Origin: Eublepharis macularius
Lineage: Eukaryota > Chordata > Lepidosauria > Squamata > Eublepharidae
Assembly (NCBI RefSeq): GCF_028583425.1
Contig: NC_072792.1
Location: 157,424,676 to 157,488,675, forward strand
Direction of reading: 5' to 3'
Length of the DNA stretch: 64,000 bases
Every line of letters begins with the position of its first letter. Position 1 is the stretch's first letter. Shown here in pieces: positions 1 through 11,112 of the stretch. The notes under the pieces are model-generated. The model ran no database searches and was not told where the DNA came from. It saw nothing but the letters and a program-made list of their open reading frames with translations. Position numbers and translations under genes: made by a program.

Positions 1-195
1 AGAATGGAATGTACTTGGTGCACAGAGAACTGGGTTCAAACTCCTACTCAGGTCATGATTATGAAGCTCATCAGGTAACCATGGGCCAGTTACTGTCTTC
101 ATTTCTCAGCCTGACTTTACAAGGTTTCTGTGGGAAGAAAAGTTAGGAGAAGGGACCGTATATGCTGCCTTGAGCTCTTTGGAGGAAGCACAAGA
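1..195 (+). repeat. tRNA-derived SINE fragment, cut by the window edge
   Basis: Starts inside a SINE. A B-box-like run (gggttcaaactcc) lies near position 32. A body with 'aaccatgggccagttactg' follows, then the usual 3' segment about a 'gccttgagctctttggagg' unit. The 5' head is outside the window. The family name is uncertain. Confidence 0.5.
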
Positions 196-890
196 TAGAA
201 CTGAGGTTAGTAACAATATCACAGTTCCACAGTTCCTTGGACTTCAGCATTTTATACCCAGCTTGAAAGTTTTTGGTGATGGTTGTTTGCTATGTAAGGA
301 AAGGTCAGGTGATTTCTTATTGAAAACAGTTGTTCTTTTCCTTCAGACCCTTAATTAGCATTGTTCCATGCTCAGCAGTATCATGGGGCCATGGAAGCTG
401 AAGAGACAAAAAAACACCTGTTCGTGTCACACAGTTCACCTTCGCAATGAGGCACGATTGTTTTCTGTGCTCTGTTTCCTAGGTGCCTTCTCTGCTCTTC
501 AAACTTTTGACTCTGAAAGAATAATGTCCTGAGAAACACTGTTCCTTTCCAGCATGCTGGTTATGATTATTATTGCGCTTTCAAAACTAAGTGCTGCACA
601 ATCGTTTTTTTAAATAACACACAAACTCTCCCCTTCAAATATTCCCATGGAACTTATGGTAACTAGAAAAGACAGGGTCTTCAAGCCTATGGGAGGAAAA
701 AGCACTCAAATCCCAGCTTACCTCTAGACACTTTTTGATGCATGCACATAATGATCCCTAGATAGGGAAGCACATCTTACATCTGAACTGCATTGTGACA
801 CCCATTTATATTTGGACACCCATCCGAATCAGTGGTGCACGTGGTTCTTTCCTTATTGGGCTAACACAAGATAGTGCAGATGCCGTAAGA
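196..890. other. Unassigned sequence
   Basis: No coding region, RNA gene or repeat is recognised. Short open frames here have no protein-like character. Confidence 0.5.
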
Positions 891-892
891 AA

Positions 893-1095
893 GCCAATGT
901 GGTGCAGCAGTTAGAATATTGCACTTCAGCCAGGGCGAACTGGGTACAAATCCCTATGGCTAGGTCATTTGGGTCATTGGTTAACCATGGGACAGTCACA
1001 TTGTCCCTGCCTAACCAGCCTCACAGGGCTGTGGTGTGAATGAAACAGGGTGAGCACGCTGAACTCCGTAGAGGGGAAGGGTAGGAAAGACTTGT
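893..1095 (+). repeat. tRNA-derived SINE, forward
   Basis: Begins with an A-box-like 'ggtgcagcagttagaat' and has a B-box-like gggtacaaatcc at about 942-953. A SINE body with 'taaccatgggacagtcaca' follows. It is related to the copy at 1-195. It is diverged and I see no clear target duplication. Confidence 0.6.
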
Positions 1096-1824
1096 GGGTA
1101 GTAATTTTTAAAGCTATACTTTGCTGATACGGAGCTTCAGCTTTCTCAATTTTGTGTACATTTACTCAGAAATGTCCCACTGAGCATTAAGCTTAGTGTA
1201 TACAGGATTGTAGCTTTAGTTTCTGATCACAGATGTTTTACGTTGTTTGCAGAAGTGACTGGTCTTCAACAGCCCATTTGGGGCCGATGTGTCATTTATT
1301 ATTATATTTATGCCATTGTGGATTCATCATTTCATTTTTCTACCTCAGGCAAGACAGTATCAGGGACTATCTTTGTGGAAGAGAATTAAACTTCAGCCTT
1401 GCTATATAAACGGTCTCTTAGTTTATTGGTTGGCAATGAACTCAACAGGGTTTGGTGCTTCAAGCACAATAGCTGCTCAGCATTGCCACCATCTGCCCAT
1501 GAGAATGTGAGAAAAGGATCCTCCACATAGCCTAGAATTTCCCTGTCCTTGTAACAGCCTAACTTGGACTCATATAGGAAAGCAGCCGGAAGATGCATGC
1601 CTTGTCATCAAATTCATGTTTTACATATGTATGTTCAGCAGTATCCTTAGAATGTGTGTGTACATCCTTGAGCAAATATTCTTAAGCAATGCATGGAAGG
1701 GGGAACTGGGACTATGGAACACAATCTCCACGTGTTGATCAGACCTTGGGCATCACACTTCTGTTCATGAAGAGTCTGTGCAAAGTCCTATCAATTTGTG
1801 GGTATCCAGGGTGGTGCCTGCAAG
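1096..1824. other. Unassigned sequence
   Basis: Nothing recognisable on either strand. The open frames at 1289-1598 are short and overlap on opposite strands. Confidence 0.5.
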
Positions 1825-1825
1825 T

Positions 1826-1860
<35 letters not shown>

Positions 1861-1927
1861 TATCATCATCATCATCATCATCATCACCACAATGACAATG
1901 ACAACGACGACAACAACAACAACAACA
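1825..1927. repeat. (ATC)n to (ACA)n compound microsatellite
   Basis: About twenty ATC/CAT units run from 1825 to 1887. They grade through GACAATGACAAC into (CAA)n up to about 1927. The tract directly abuts the 3' tail of the SINE that follows, so it probably grew from that tail. Confidence 0.9.
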
Positions 1928-2167
1928 TTCGATTTATATACCGCCCTTCAGGACAACTTAATGCCCACTCAGAGCGGTGTACAAAGTATGTTATTATTAT
2001 CCCCACAACAATAATCACCCTTTGAGGTGGGTGGGGCTGAGAGAGCTCCTAGAAGCTGTGATGGGCCCAAGGTCACCCAGTTGGCTTCAAGTGGAGAAAT
2101 AGGGAATCAAACCTGGTTTTCCAGATTAGGGTCCTGCACTCTTAACCACTACACCAAACTGACTCTC
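1912..2167 (-). repeat. Sauria-type SINE, reverse orientation
   Basis: On the plus strand it reads (CAA)n, then 'atttatataccgcccttcag', 'cccactcagagcggt', 'ttattattatccccacaaca', a reverse-complemented B box near 2103-2116 and 'ccactacaccaaact'. This is the complete reverse complement of the family also seen at 14187, 22105, 38165, 41175, 51606 and 63945. These SINEs are thought to use BovB reverse transcriptase. Confidence 0.85.
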
Positions 2168-2619
2168 AGTACCAATGTGACAGCCACTCAGTGGGTTACA
2201 TCCCACCTAAAATTTCTACCTGCACAAGAGGGCAATACTTGACAATTCTTCCTTCCCACACCAACCCCCCAAGCTATTCCTTAGGGTCCCCCATCCCCCA
2301 GGAGTGACACGTAAGAAGCATTTTGGGCTGCAGCTGGAGGGGGACGGGGGAAGTTGCAGGTGGAAATCTTTCCTTCTTCATCAGCTTGAGGTAGGATCCA
2401 AGCTGTTAATTGCACACACAGTTTAAGAACATGTATGTAGACTCTGTGTGTGTGCGCGTGCGCACGCGCATGCTTAGGTGTATGAACGAAATAAAGGCTT
2501 ATCTGCTCAAATTACCAAAATAACCCATTGCCCATAAATTTGCAAGTATCTTAAGATAATATAAGAAGTGGAGCTTACAGATAAATAAATCAATAACATA
2601 TTCCATACTCAGATTCCAG
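2168..2619. other. Unassigned sequence with one alternating purine-pyrimidine tract
   Basis: No gene or interspersed repeat recognised. It contains the GT/GC tract listed at 2443-2473. Confidence 0.5.
2443..2473. repeat. Alternating GT/GC tract with 18-bp perfect palindrome
   Basis: Strict purine-pyrimidine alternation over roughly 30 bases. Positions 2453-2470 (tgcgcgtgcgcacgcgca) equal their own reverse complement. Such tracts favour Z-DNA or cruciform structure; any role is inference. Confidence 0.7.
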
Positions 2620-2750
2620 ACTTGTGTCTGAAGAAAAGAGCTCTGACTCTTGAAAGTTTACACCCTAAAAATTTTGTTGATTTATCAGGTACTACTGGAC
2701 TCAAATCCTGCTATTCTACTGCAGACCAACAGAGCTACCCATCTAAAAAT
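2620..2750 (+). mobile_element. Penelope-like element tail with hammerhead-like core
   Basis: The tail reads CTGAAGA (2628-2634), a stem-loop, GAAAG, then 'ttttgttgatttatcagg', 'tactactggactc', 'ctgcagaccaacagagcta' and 'cccatct'. The same order of blocks recurs at 23491, 31630, 47074 and 59360. I assign it to PLE terminal repeats from this shared structure and general knowledge of the family. The reverse transcriptase itself is absent. Confidence 0.6.
2628..2656 (+). ncRNA. Hammerhead-ribozyme-like motif (stem II AAGAG/CTCTT)
   Basis: CTGAAGA, one unpaired A, AAGAG, loop CTCTGA, CTCTT, then GAAA. Stem II is a perfect 5-bp helix. Stem III and the cleavage site are degraded in this copy, so activity is unlikely. 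The spare base before stem II is not standard for hammerheads. Confidence 0.45.
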
Positions 2751-4020
2751 ATTGCTTACTCGTCTACATATATATAAAACCAAATTTCAGAACAAAGCCT
2801 AAACACTAATTTTAGATTTTGTGTAATGTCAATGTATGCAGTTTCTTTCCTAGATAATTGGATATTTTTTCAGCTATGGAGAAACTGCTACATGTCATGT
2901 CTGTGCGCCATCCATGCCATTATTTTCATGGTGAACCAGTGATGCTGTTCTGAACCAATGTTTCATGCTGTAACTTGATGTCATATTACCAATGCCATAA
3001 CTGTTTTGCATTCACAGGCTTATAGAAGCTGCAGGTGGCTTATCTAACGGACTGTAAAAACTCTCAGCAATTCTGACCTTGTACCCCGCTCACTCCCATG
3101 CACTGCTATGTTACGACTTTGATCTCCTGCTTTCTCAGTTTCTAGACTTGATAGTACAATTATGTGAGATGTTCTCAGGACACGTTCGTGCCAAAAGTCC
3201 TGTTTGGCTGATGGGAGGGGGAAGGAGTAAATGTGTGAGTTAAGAGGAAGGGTTTTCCCACATGTTGTCATTCCTGTCAAATTGATCCTTACTGCTTAGT
3301 AGCTTACCTTGCTTCTGAGTAACCCTATGGACATATCTGTGGAAATGATTTGATTTCTGAATAAAACCATTTAACCAAGAGCCTGGATTCTTGCAGCAAT
3401 GGTTCAGGGATCTATCTGTCATAGCCTGTCATCCATAGCCTGACACTACGTCTTTCAACAACAGTTAGGTCCTTCACTTCAGCAGTCTTGATGTCTGTTG
3501 CACATGCGGATGCTTTTCTTATCCCTTGGTCAGCTAGAAAAGCATAAAGGATGATAAAGCAAGTACTATCAGTTTTCTTACTCTAAATTTTATAACATTT
3601 ATGTTTCATATGCTAGGTTTTATTTCTGGCTTTAGACACATTTTACTAAATTCATTTACTCATGCAGTCAATTATTACCTGTTTACAGAGAGTAAAAGAA
3701 TGAGTGTATGGCAATTATTCTTGCACTAATTACAAGAAATCAAGGTTATATAAAACATATATCATGTGCCTTTCAACAGAAATGTCTGCCTTAAACATGT
3801 TTTTTTTAAAAAAACGATATAACATAACAGCAATGAAATTACAATGCCTGCATACTTCATCTGTACATTATAGTTTTGAGCTAAATATCTTCCCACTCTA
3901 AGCTTTGACTAAGGAGCAGTTAAGTAAAATTCTTTTTGTTCTTACCCTGCCTATACCTCTGAGCTCTGAACAATGTCACAGAGACACATGTTTTATGATG
4001 CATACATCTGGGAAAAATTA
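2751..4020. other. Unassigned sequence
   Basis: AT-rich DNA with no recognisable gene or repeat. Confidence 0.5.
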
Positions 4021-4021
4021 T

Positions 4022-4195
4022 ACAGAAGTCCAGTGGTACCTTAAAGACTTTTCAAAAAATGATTCCCACATAAGCTATTGTGAATTAGAAATGCAGGGTG
4101 AAGGAAGTGAGCTCCAACTCATGAAAGCTCATGCTGGAGTACATTTTGTCAGTCTTTAAGGTGGCACTGGAGTTCTGATTACTTTTGCTACAACA
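4022..4195. mobile_element. PLE-derived inverted pair of tails
   Basis: The left arm (about 4023-4050) reads 'gaagtccagtggtacctt' and is the reverse complement of the right-arm segment about 4150-4177 ('aaggtggcactggagttc'). The right arm also keeps a degraded hammerhead-like core: GTGAG, CTCCAA, CTCAT, GAAAGC at about 4107-4128. The head-to-head layout matches the cleaner copies at 26689 and 47074. Confidence 0.55.
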
Positions 4196-4419
4196 AATGA
4201 ATACCACTACCCCTCTGGAACTATTGTTTATAGGGGAATGATATCAGCTACATCTTCTAAGAGGGACCTCCAGTTTTGCTACTAGGTTTGAAAATATCCA
4301 GGGGCCCCCACCCCACGATAGGCATAAATATATCTGCAATCAAGGACCATTGCTTTTTCTGCTACAGAGCAAGTTTGGCTTCCCTCCAACTCAGGTACAG
4401 CATCTGAGTCAAATTCTGA

Positions 4420-4650
4420 TTGCCTCTTTCTCTGAAGGTGTAAGCCACTTTGGGTCACCATTGAGGGGAAAGGTGTGGAATTCATATCTAAATAAATAAA
4501 TAAACTCATTGGGCATCCTTGGGCCAGTCAAACTTTTTTCCACCTAATCAACCTGAGAGGGTTGTTGTGAGGATAAAATGGGGAAAGGAGAACCATGTTT
4601 GCCATCTTGAGTTCCTTATAGGAAAGACGGAATAAAAATGTACTAGACTG
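4420..4650 (+). repeat. Two adjoining retroelement 3' ends
   Basis: Positions 4420-4505 look like a LINE or SINE 3' end ('ccattgaggggaaaggtg' followed by (AAAT)n). Positions 4506-4650 look like the 3' half of a tRNA-SINE ('tgagagggttgttgtgagga', then 'ccatcttgagttcctta'). Confidence 0.45.
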
Positions 4651-5010
4651 GTAGATTTTGTTTTAAAAACTGGGGGAGGATTATTTACAAAAACTACTCC
4701 AAAAAACTACACCGTTCACTTCATGATTATCACAAAGGCCTACCAAGCAGCGCAGTTCTTTCTGGGGCAAGTTAGAAGAAGAGGTTCCCCTTTTCAATCT
4801 GGGAGCCAATTCCTGCAAAAGTTATATATGTCTGGTCTCACTCTAACTCTTCTTGATGGTTCAGATTACAGAAACCCCTGTTTTCCTGGACTGTTTCTGA
4901 TAGTGATTCTAGTCTGAACACCATCAACTGTGTCATAGACCTTTGCACAAGTTAGAACAGCCACAACGCTGATTTGCATAAAAATCTTAAGCCCAAATCA
5001 CTCAGTCTCT
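4651..5010. other. Unassigned sequence
   Basis: No recognisable feature. Confidence 0.5.
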
Positions 5011-5187
5011 GTCTACACGAGACATCTTACACGGGGATGCTCAAGTAAAAGATCTTACACTTGTTCTCCCATTGTGGATACACATGCACTGCTGGGGTGA
5101 CAGAGTACACTTGAATATAAGACCGCACAGAAGTAAGTCACTTGAGCGTCCCGTGTCAGATGTCTTGTATAAAGAGACTCTCAGTTA
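5011..5187. mobile_element. MITE with about 35-bp imperfect terminal inverted repeats
   Basis: The left end reads 'tacacgagacatcttacacg' and continues to 'gctcaag'. The reverse complement of the right end reads 'tacaagacatctgacacggg' and continues to 'cgctcaag'. The ends are about 177 bp apart, with no coding capacity between them. A short flanking repeat (ctcag) may be the target duplication, but I am not sure of the exact ends. Confidence 0.6.
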
Positions 5188-5224
5188 TGCCTCTGAAGCC
5201 TATAGTATTCTTTCTCTATAAATC

Positions 5225-5935
5225 CGTTATTGTTGTTGTTTATTTATAGTCTGCCTTTCTCACTGAGATCCAAGGTGGATTTCACAGTGGAAGTGAATGC
5301 AATATAATCAATAGCTAGGACATTCTCAGAGCAAAAATACAATATGATCAACAGTTAGGGCATTCAGCAAAAGCAGACACAGTAGGATATGATAGCCACA
5401 AATGTGAATACTAGCAGAGAGCCAAACGTACAGATGAAACTTTTCTGAATTAAAGCATAATTAACATGAATCTTTATCAATGTTGAACTACCCAGTAGGA
5501 AAGTATCTACATCAGCAGACAGTATCCAATAGCCTAGTCTATAGTCCCTGTCTCTTACTAAGGTATCTCTTTGAGCTATTTCTTATGACCCAGTCCTATA
5601 ATCTGAGTAGAAAACCCTTCTGAATAATTCTGTCTTGCATAGTTTGTGGAAAGTCAGGAGAGTAGGAACTTTCCTGACCTCCTCAGACAGGCCATTCTGC
5701 AAGACGGGGGCTACCACAGAGAAAGTGTGTGTACAGGCAGTTGTTGATTTAGCCCAACAACAGGATGTTATCTGCAGTGAAGCTACCATGACAGAATACA
5801 GGGAAAGAGGTAGTTTCACCAATATAAGGGGCCAAAGCCATAAGGGCTTTGAATGCAATAATAATTTTAGTGTAATAGTCATGATTGAACTGAGCTTCAC
5901 TGAAAGACAAATAAATGGAAACCCTATTTAAAAAC
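5225..5935 (-). mobile_element. L2-like LINE, ORF2 C-terminus and 3' end
   Basis: The minus-strand translation of about 5583-5750 includes FSVVAPVLQNGLSEEVRKVP followed by LLTFHKLCKTELFRR. This is the C-terminal ORF2 signature (WNSLPEEVR, FRK-LK) of L2/CR1-group LINEs. The lower part (5225-5580) behaves as the 3' UTR, ending near a TTGTTGTTGTTTATTTA run. The copy is 5' truncated and decayed. Relatives of the same C-terminal block sit at 49500 and 63003. Confidence 0.6.
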
Positions 5936-7059
5936 CTGGGATAATGCGTTGATGCATACTTCAGTTCCTTTCATGCTCTTTTACTGTCTTCGCATCTTCT
6001 GGAATATTTTAACTTCTGGTAGAAGAGAGAGAATTTACTGGAATAGATTGGATGGTAGCTATTTTGTTCTTTTTAAAAACTCTGTATGTAATGGTACAAA
6101 TTATGGTTTGTTTCATTTGTTTTGAAGTCAGCGGGGAAAAGACAGGAGAACTGCTATGACAGCCGCTTACATAAGAGTGGGAAACCCTCTCTGCCGAACA
6201 CTGACAAACACCACTGCAGGATTCTCCTGCGCTTTTGCTGACTCACTGCAGCATTGATCTTGAAAAAAAAAAGAGTACCTCGCCACTCTAGGCAAGACTC
6301 AAGGTCTACCAGCATCATCGGTGAGTCAGCTCTTTCAATATAAAGCTTCTGTGCCAGATTGTCAGCGCTGCAATGTTCAAAAGTGACCCCTAGTTCCACA
6401 AAAGCTTGCGTCAACTGCAGCCTCTTAAATGTCAGATGTGACCTAGAAGGACTGTTCTGCCTTTTTGTTCTTTCATATGTATTTATAGGTTCAGCCTTTT
6501 GGTAACAGTAATGAAATATTAATATGCCGCCATTCACTGCCTCCTTAGGACCATATTCAAATTGACCATCTTGTATATGAGCCACCTTGAGCATTTAGTT
6601 AACAGGCAGAGAATAATTTTAAAATAAATCTCAGATCGATATTATTTTTCATTAGTCTGCTTAGAATTTATCTCTGCAGTGACAGTCTATATTAAGCATA
6701 TTACTTTGTGCAAATATGTATATTACCCCAGGAGTACACCAGCCACATCTGAATGGCTGGATCCCATGTCATTTCCATATGTATATAGCATTTTCATGAT
6801 CCAGGCTGACTGGCTGGCTATTGATTGATTGATTCCTTCCCACTGTCCCAAACTCACGTGATTCCTGTTTGGGGTGGGACAAAAGTGTGGTCATCTGCTA
6901 ATCTATTAATAAGATCTCACTTTATGAAAGGTCACAACACTGGAAATTGCACAAAACTGTTTTAATGTCATTTTTAACACTTCTCTCCTTTCAATATAAC
7001 TCAACTTCACATGGGAAAGGGTCAAGACAACGTATTATTTTTGGATCAACAGAACAAGT
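5936..7059. other. Unassigned sequence with an unexplained 146-codon minus-strand frame
   Basis: Positions 6154-6594 (minus) are open for 146 codons, longer than most frames here. I recognise no domain, signal peptide or membrane segment in the translation, and no splice-site or repeat context explains it. It is probably a chance frame or a decayed repeat. Confidence 0.35.
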
Positions 7060-7260
7060 CCTGCTCAATAGGGTTGGACCCTACCTAGCCTGGGTTTTCT
7101 TGTCGTTTTGCTGTACGCCCTGACAAGTAATATTCTGTACTGGTTTTGCTGCACTGTTGCCCTGCTCCTATCTGTATTTTAATCTCATTTTGTATGGAGT
7201 CTCTGTATTTAAAATTTTATATTTTATATATGCCAATAAAGGCTTGCTTGACTGAGATAG
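7060..7260 (+). repeat. Probable LINE 3' end
   Basis: The segment ends with 'tgccaataaaggcttgcttg', a typical non-LTR 3' end with an AATAAA-type signal. It is preceded by T-rich sequence. No coding part is preserved. Family unknown. Confidence 0.35.
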
Positions 7261-7404
7261 TAGCCATAAAAACTATAGGAAATGGTAGCTGCATGCCTTC
7301 AACAGTGCTGCCTAGTCAATCACCTGAGAATCAGACACAAGGACCAAGAGCCTAACTATTTTCCCTCATACCCTTCCTGGGTCCTGTCAATCAAAGGTGC
7401 ATTG

Positions 7405-7660
7405 TGAGTTCCATGGTCAGAAGTCCTAGGTGCCTGGAGTAGGATTCCTATACTGCCTCAGCACTTGGGACAGCAGAATTTGGGGAGGTTGTGATGTCAC
7501 TTCCAGGTGATGCTCTAGGCTACCTGCACTAGTCTCTACTGTAAGGTCTTTACAGCCCCTATGTGGAAGCCATTTTTTCTCCCATTCCTCAGTTCCTCTG
7601 AGGCAGGAAATCGGGGCGGGGGCAGGTAATCCCCCAACCAGGATGTACAAATGTGATGCC
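7405..7660 (-). repeat. Decayed MITE of the GGTTGCCA group
   Basis: It has the general composition and phrases of this group: 'tttggggaggttgtgatgtc', 'ggaagccattttttctccca' and a C/G-rich end. The ends are not clear. Confidence 0.3.
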
Positions 7661-8850
7661 TGCAGGCCAACTCAGATTGGGACTACAGAATGCAGCTAGA
7701 AAGGCAGAAGCGCTTCTCCATGTGCCATTCTCCTGACAAGCAGTGCATCAATGCAGGTGTGGCAAATAGCACCCCGAGGGCTGTTTTGGGGTTGGGAAAA
7801 TGGCACCAGGAGGAGAGAGTTAAGCCCCTTTCCCCATATACAATGTTCCTAACCAGACTCAGCCCCCAAGTACCTAGGAACTGAGTTCTCAGCTTGGAAT
7901 TCACAGCAGACAGCTGATCACCAGGACCCAGGGAGGATGTGAGGGCAACATAATACATAGCTAGGTGCTCAGGAGGAGTGGAGACTGGAAGCTAAAAGAT
8001 GGCACCTGTCAGGAAAAGGGGCAGAGCCTGTTTGCACTCCTTTCTGATCACTAGCTCAGAGTCACTGTGCCCTACTTCCAACTTGTTTTTCAAAATATAC
8101 TTTTATAGGTGTCTGCTTCTCTGTCACTTCTACAGGAAAAAAATATGCATAGACCAGAGTAAAGTACCAAGAAAAAGAGGGTGGTTTAAAATTTAGAATG
8201 GAAGAATTGACCTGCGGAAAATAGCTGGCCTCCATTGCTTTGATACCTCACTCTAAAATTTAAATCTTTTCTCCAGAGACAAACAGAAGGAAGCTAAAAT
8301 CTTAAATCTTCAGACCAAACAGAGTCCTGGCAACTGTAACCTGAGATAATTAAACAGTTCTGCCTCCAGTCCTATTTAAAATTTGTCCCCAGATCCACTA
8401 GAAACAGCTGGGTTCTGCTGCAGATGCAAAGATTATTATTTCAAGACCTGGCGATTCTACTACTTAGATTTTCTCCACTATTATCAAAGTAATAACATTG
8501 GGTGGACTGGTGAGTACAGCACCACGTTTTACTTGTTGTCCTCCTCACAGAATTCCATACACAAAATAGTCCTCCTGAATCCAAAACTCCGCTCCTTCTA
8601 AAAGCGATGCAAATCATCTTTGTTTTTTAGACAAGCATTTAGAAATGTTTATTTTTATTTACTGTGTTTCTTGAATAACATGTTTTCTTATGTTGTATAT
8701 GTATATTTTATTAGAAGTGTTATTGTCAGGGTTATGACAATGTTATTACTGTGAGCTTTAAAATACAATTTGGACGCGATATATTTTCCAAGCATCTTTG
8801 AACCTTGTGAAGTACTGTAATAATCTCTATAACCACCTCAAAAGGCATGT
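7661..8850. other. Unassigned sequence
   Basis: No gene or clear repeat recognised. Confidence 0.5.
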
Positions 8851-8854
8851 ACAC

Positions 8855-9018
8855 ACATGAAGCTGCCTTATACTGAGTCAGGTCTTCATTGACCAAGAGC
8901 AGCATTTTCTGATCTGGTAGCAGCTCTCCAGACTGAGATCTTTCTTATTATCTGCTACTTCACCCTTTTAATTGAAGATGCTGAGGACTGAAACTGGGAT
9001 TTTCTGCATGCAAAGCCA
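8855..9018 (-). repeat. tRNA-derived SINE (second family), reverse
   Basis: On the plus strand: 'acatgaagctgccttatact', 'gagtcaggtcttcattg', 'agcagctctccagactgaga', then a reverse-complemented tRNA-like head (gaaactgggattttctgcatgc). It differs from the Sauria-type family. A forward copy is at about 50020-50215. Confidence 0.7.
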
Positions 9019-9021
9019 CAC

Positions 9022-9440
9022 CTAGTGTTGTCAGGTCACCCTCCTGGAGAGAGGAAGAATCTGACGCTTACCAGAAGGTAGATATTCACACCCAGGCACT
9101 CCTGACACTGACATGATGATGTCACTTCCAGGAAGTGACATCAGTGCTTTGACAGCGGGCGTGCTCCCACACTTCATGCTGGGCAAATTCAGCCTGTTTG
9201 GGGCCAAAATTGGCCCCTGTGAAGTGTGGGAGCATGCTTGCTGCTGGTGTAATGATGACACTTGTGAAAGTCATTGCACCTTGCCAGGAACACACCCACT
9301 GTGTGTTTGCCTGGGTTGCCTGCCAGTGGCGGGCAATCACCGGGCGGTTTACCACCTCCCACCAATCATCAGTGATTGGTGGGCAGTGGGGCAAACCCCT
9401 GGAATATTGCCCACCACCAGCAGGCAACTGGGAACCCTAG
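9022..9440. mobile_element. hAT-like MITE built of three successive hairpins
   Basis: The ends are inverted: left ctagtgttgtcaggt and, reverse-complemented from the right, ctagggttcccagttgcctg. Inside are three hairpins: 9117-9129 with 9131-9143 (13 bp, one-base loop), 9161-9176 with 9220-9235 (16 bp), and 9358-9368 with 9373-9383 (11 bp). No target duplication is clear. The open frames that cross it come from the inverted, GC-rich sequence and are not genes. Confidence 0.6.
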
Positions 9441-10589
9441 TTGTACCTCGTCCTCCTATGAAACCATATGAAGCTCAAACTAGATAAGATATGGAAAGCC
9501 CTTCACAAATCTCCAGTGGTTTTGACTGCTAAATATCAGCTATGGTGCAGGGGGAAATGCATTAAAGCTTGTGCTTGACCTCAAATGCCTCCCATGGGCC
9601 TGTTTGAGGAAAAGAGAAGCTTACCTATATGATGCCTTTATGTTCTATCCAATAGAACAAGTAGCAATTCTGGGAAGCATATCTAAAGTCAGATATATGG
9701 TGTTGCAGGAAATAATTTAAAATTCCTATCTTCCATTGCACCATGACTCTGGGCCAATTTAGGGACCCTAACGGTCAGTATTTATTAATTTTGTAAAGGC
9801 AGGAGATCCATTCACAGTCCTTTCCACATCTCTTCTGGACTAACTCTAAAGTTCCAGCAAAACTTTGTCACATTTGTTTTAATATTACAGAACATCTGCC
9901 TCCTACTCAAATTTCTGACAGTTATCTTTAATGAGCAAATTAAAGTCAAGCCTGCTAACCCTCTAAGTGGAGAATAATTAACATACCACATGCAAATATT
10001 TGTCCCTCTCAAAACAAAACAAAACAAAGACTGAACTAATCAGGGTGACTTTGTTCCCAATTGGCCAGAGAACATGCGAAGATTTTAGGGAGCTATGCTG
10101 CGGCAATACCTTTCGCAAGTCTTCAAAATATACATTGTGCAAAAAAAAGGGGGAAAAACATTTTCTGCAGATTATTACATTTATATAGCAATACAGTTTA
10201 TGCCAAGGTTAACCTTTTTCTTGCCGTTCTTTGTTGAAAATTGCTTAACCTGAGCTGTCAGATTTTAGATCTAGAATCTACCCTATAGGGCCAATCCAAT
10301 CCATTTTGTTGCCCCGAGCAAATTACACCCAACCCCTCATGGAGCCACTTGTGCAGTTCCAGAAGAGGATACCGGTCACCTCATGTGCTGCTAATGACCA
10401 GGAGCATGCTGCACCCCTGCAGTGCACTGGCACCTCCTCACTGTATCTCCCCAATCATAGTACGGATGGCTTGGCCAGAGATCCAGCCCTGCCTTCTTAA
10501 TAGATGATGGAATCCTATAATGAGTTCTCCTACACTGTAAAGGTGACCTTTACTTTTAATATCCATGTTTTTCGAGCATGAATTAAACC
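9441..10589. other. Unassigned sequence
   Basis: No recognisable gene or repeat. Confidence 0.5.
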
Positions 10590-11112
10590 TAGGTTACCAA
10601 CTCTTGCTTAGCAAATTTCTAGAGATTTGGAGGCAGTGCCTGGGAAGAATGAAGTTCATGGAGTTCAACCAGGATGTGATGTCATTCTAGAACTGCCATT
10701 TCTCCTAGACTCTGTGGTATATGGGAGATGGAGTGTTCCACAGCCTCTTCCCTTGGAACTAGAGGCAGTCTTAGCGATTCTGGGGCCCTGGTCAAAATTC
10801 CATGATGGGGCCCCAGAATCACTACCCCCTGTACCCTCCCACTGGGCCCAAGCAAGAAGTGGCTGCCATCCCATGGGAGGTGGGTGAGAACCACTGCTGC
10901 CACCAGAAACCTGCTGACTGAGCCTGAAATGGGGCAGATACAAGTAGCTGCAGGACCCTCCACTTCTTCTTTTCCCCACTCCTTCAGAGGGCTGAGGCAT
11001 GAGCAGTTGTGACCTAGGGGAGCTGCCCGTTTCCTGTTGGATACCCTCCAACGTGAAGATCAGTTGTAATTGTAGGAGAACTCCGGGCCCCATCTTGAAG
11101 TTGGTAACCTTA
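10590..11112. mobile_element. MITE of the GGTTGCCA group, about 520 bp
   Basis: The left end 'taggttaccaactc' matches the reverse complement of the right end 'gaagttggtaacctta'. An inner hairpin pairs 'attctggggccc' (about 10778) with 'ggggccccagaat' (about 10807). The 185-codon minus-strand frame at 10665-11222 runs through it and past its right end; it has no domain I recognise and is taken as spurious. Confidence 0.6.

Noticed and set aside
1689..2025. Three overlapping frames rich in Ser, Ile or His
   Set aside because: They are the three reading frames of the (ATC)n microsatellite running into a SINE. They are not proteins.
9113..9487. Overlapping frames of 124, 101 and 80 codons
   Set aside because: They follow the inverted, stop-poor sequence of the three-hairpin MITE and run out of it.
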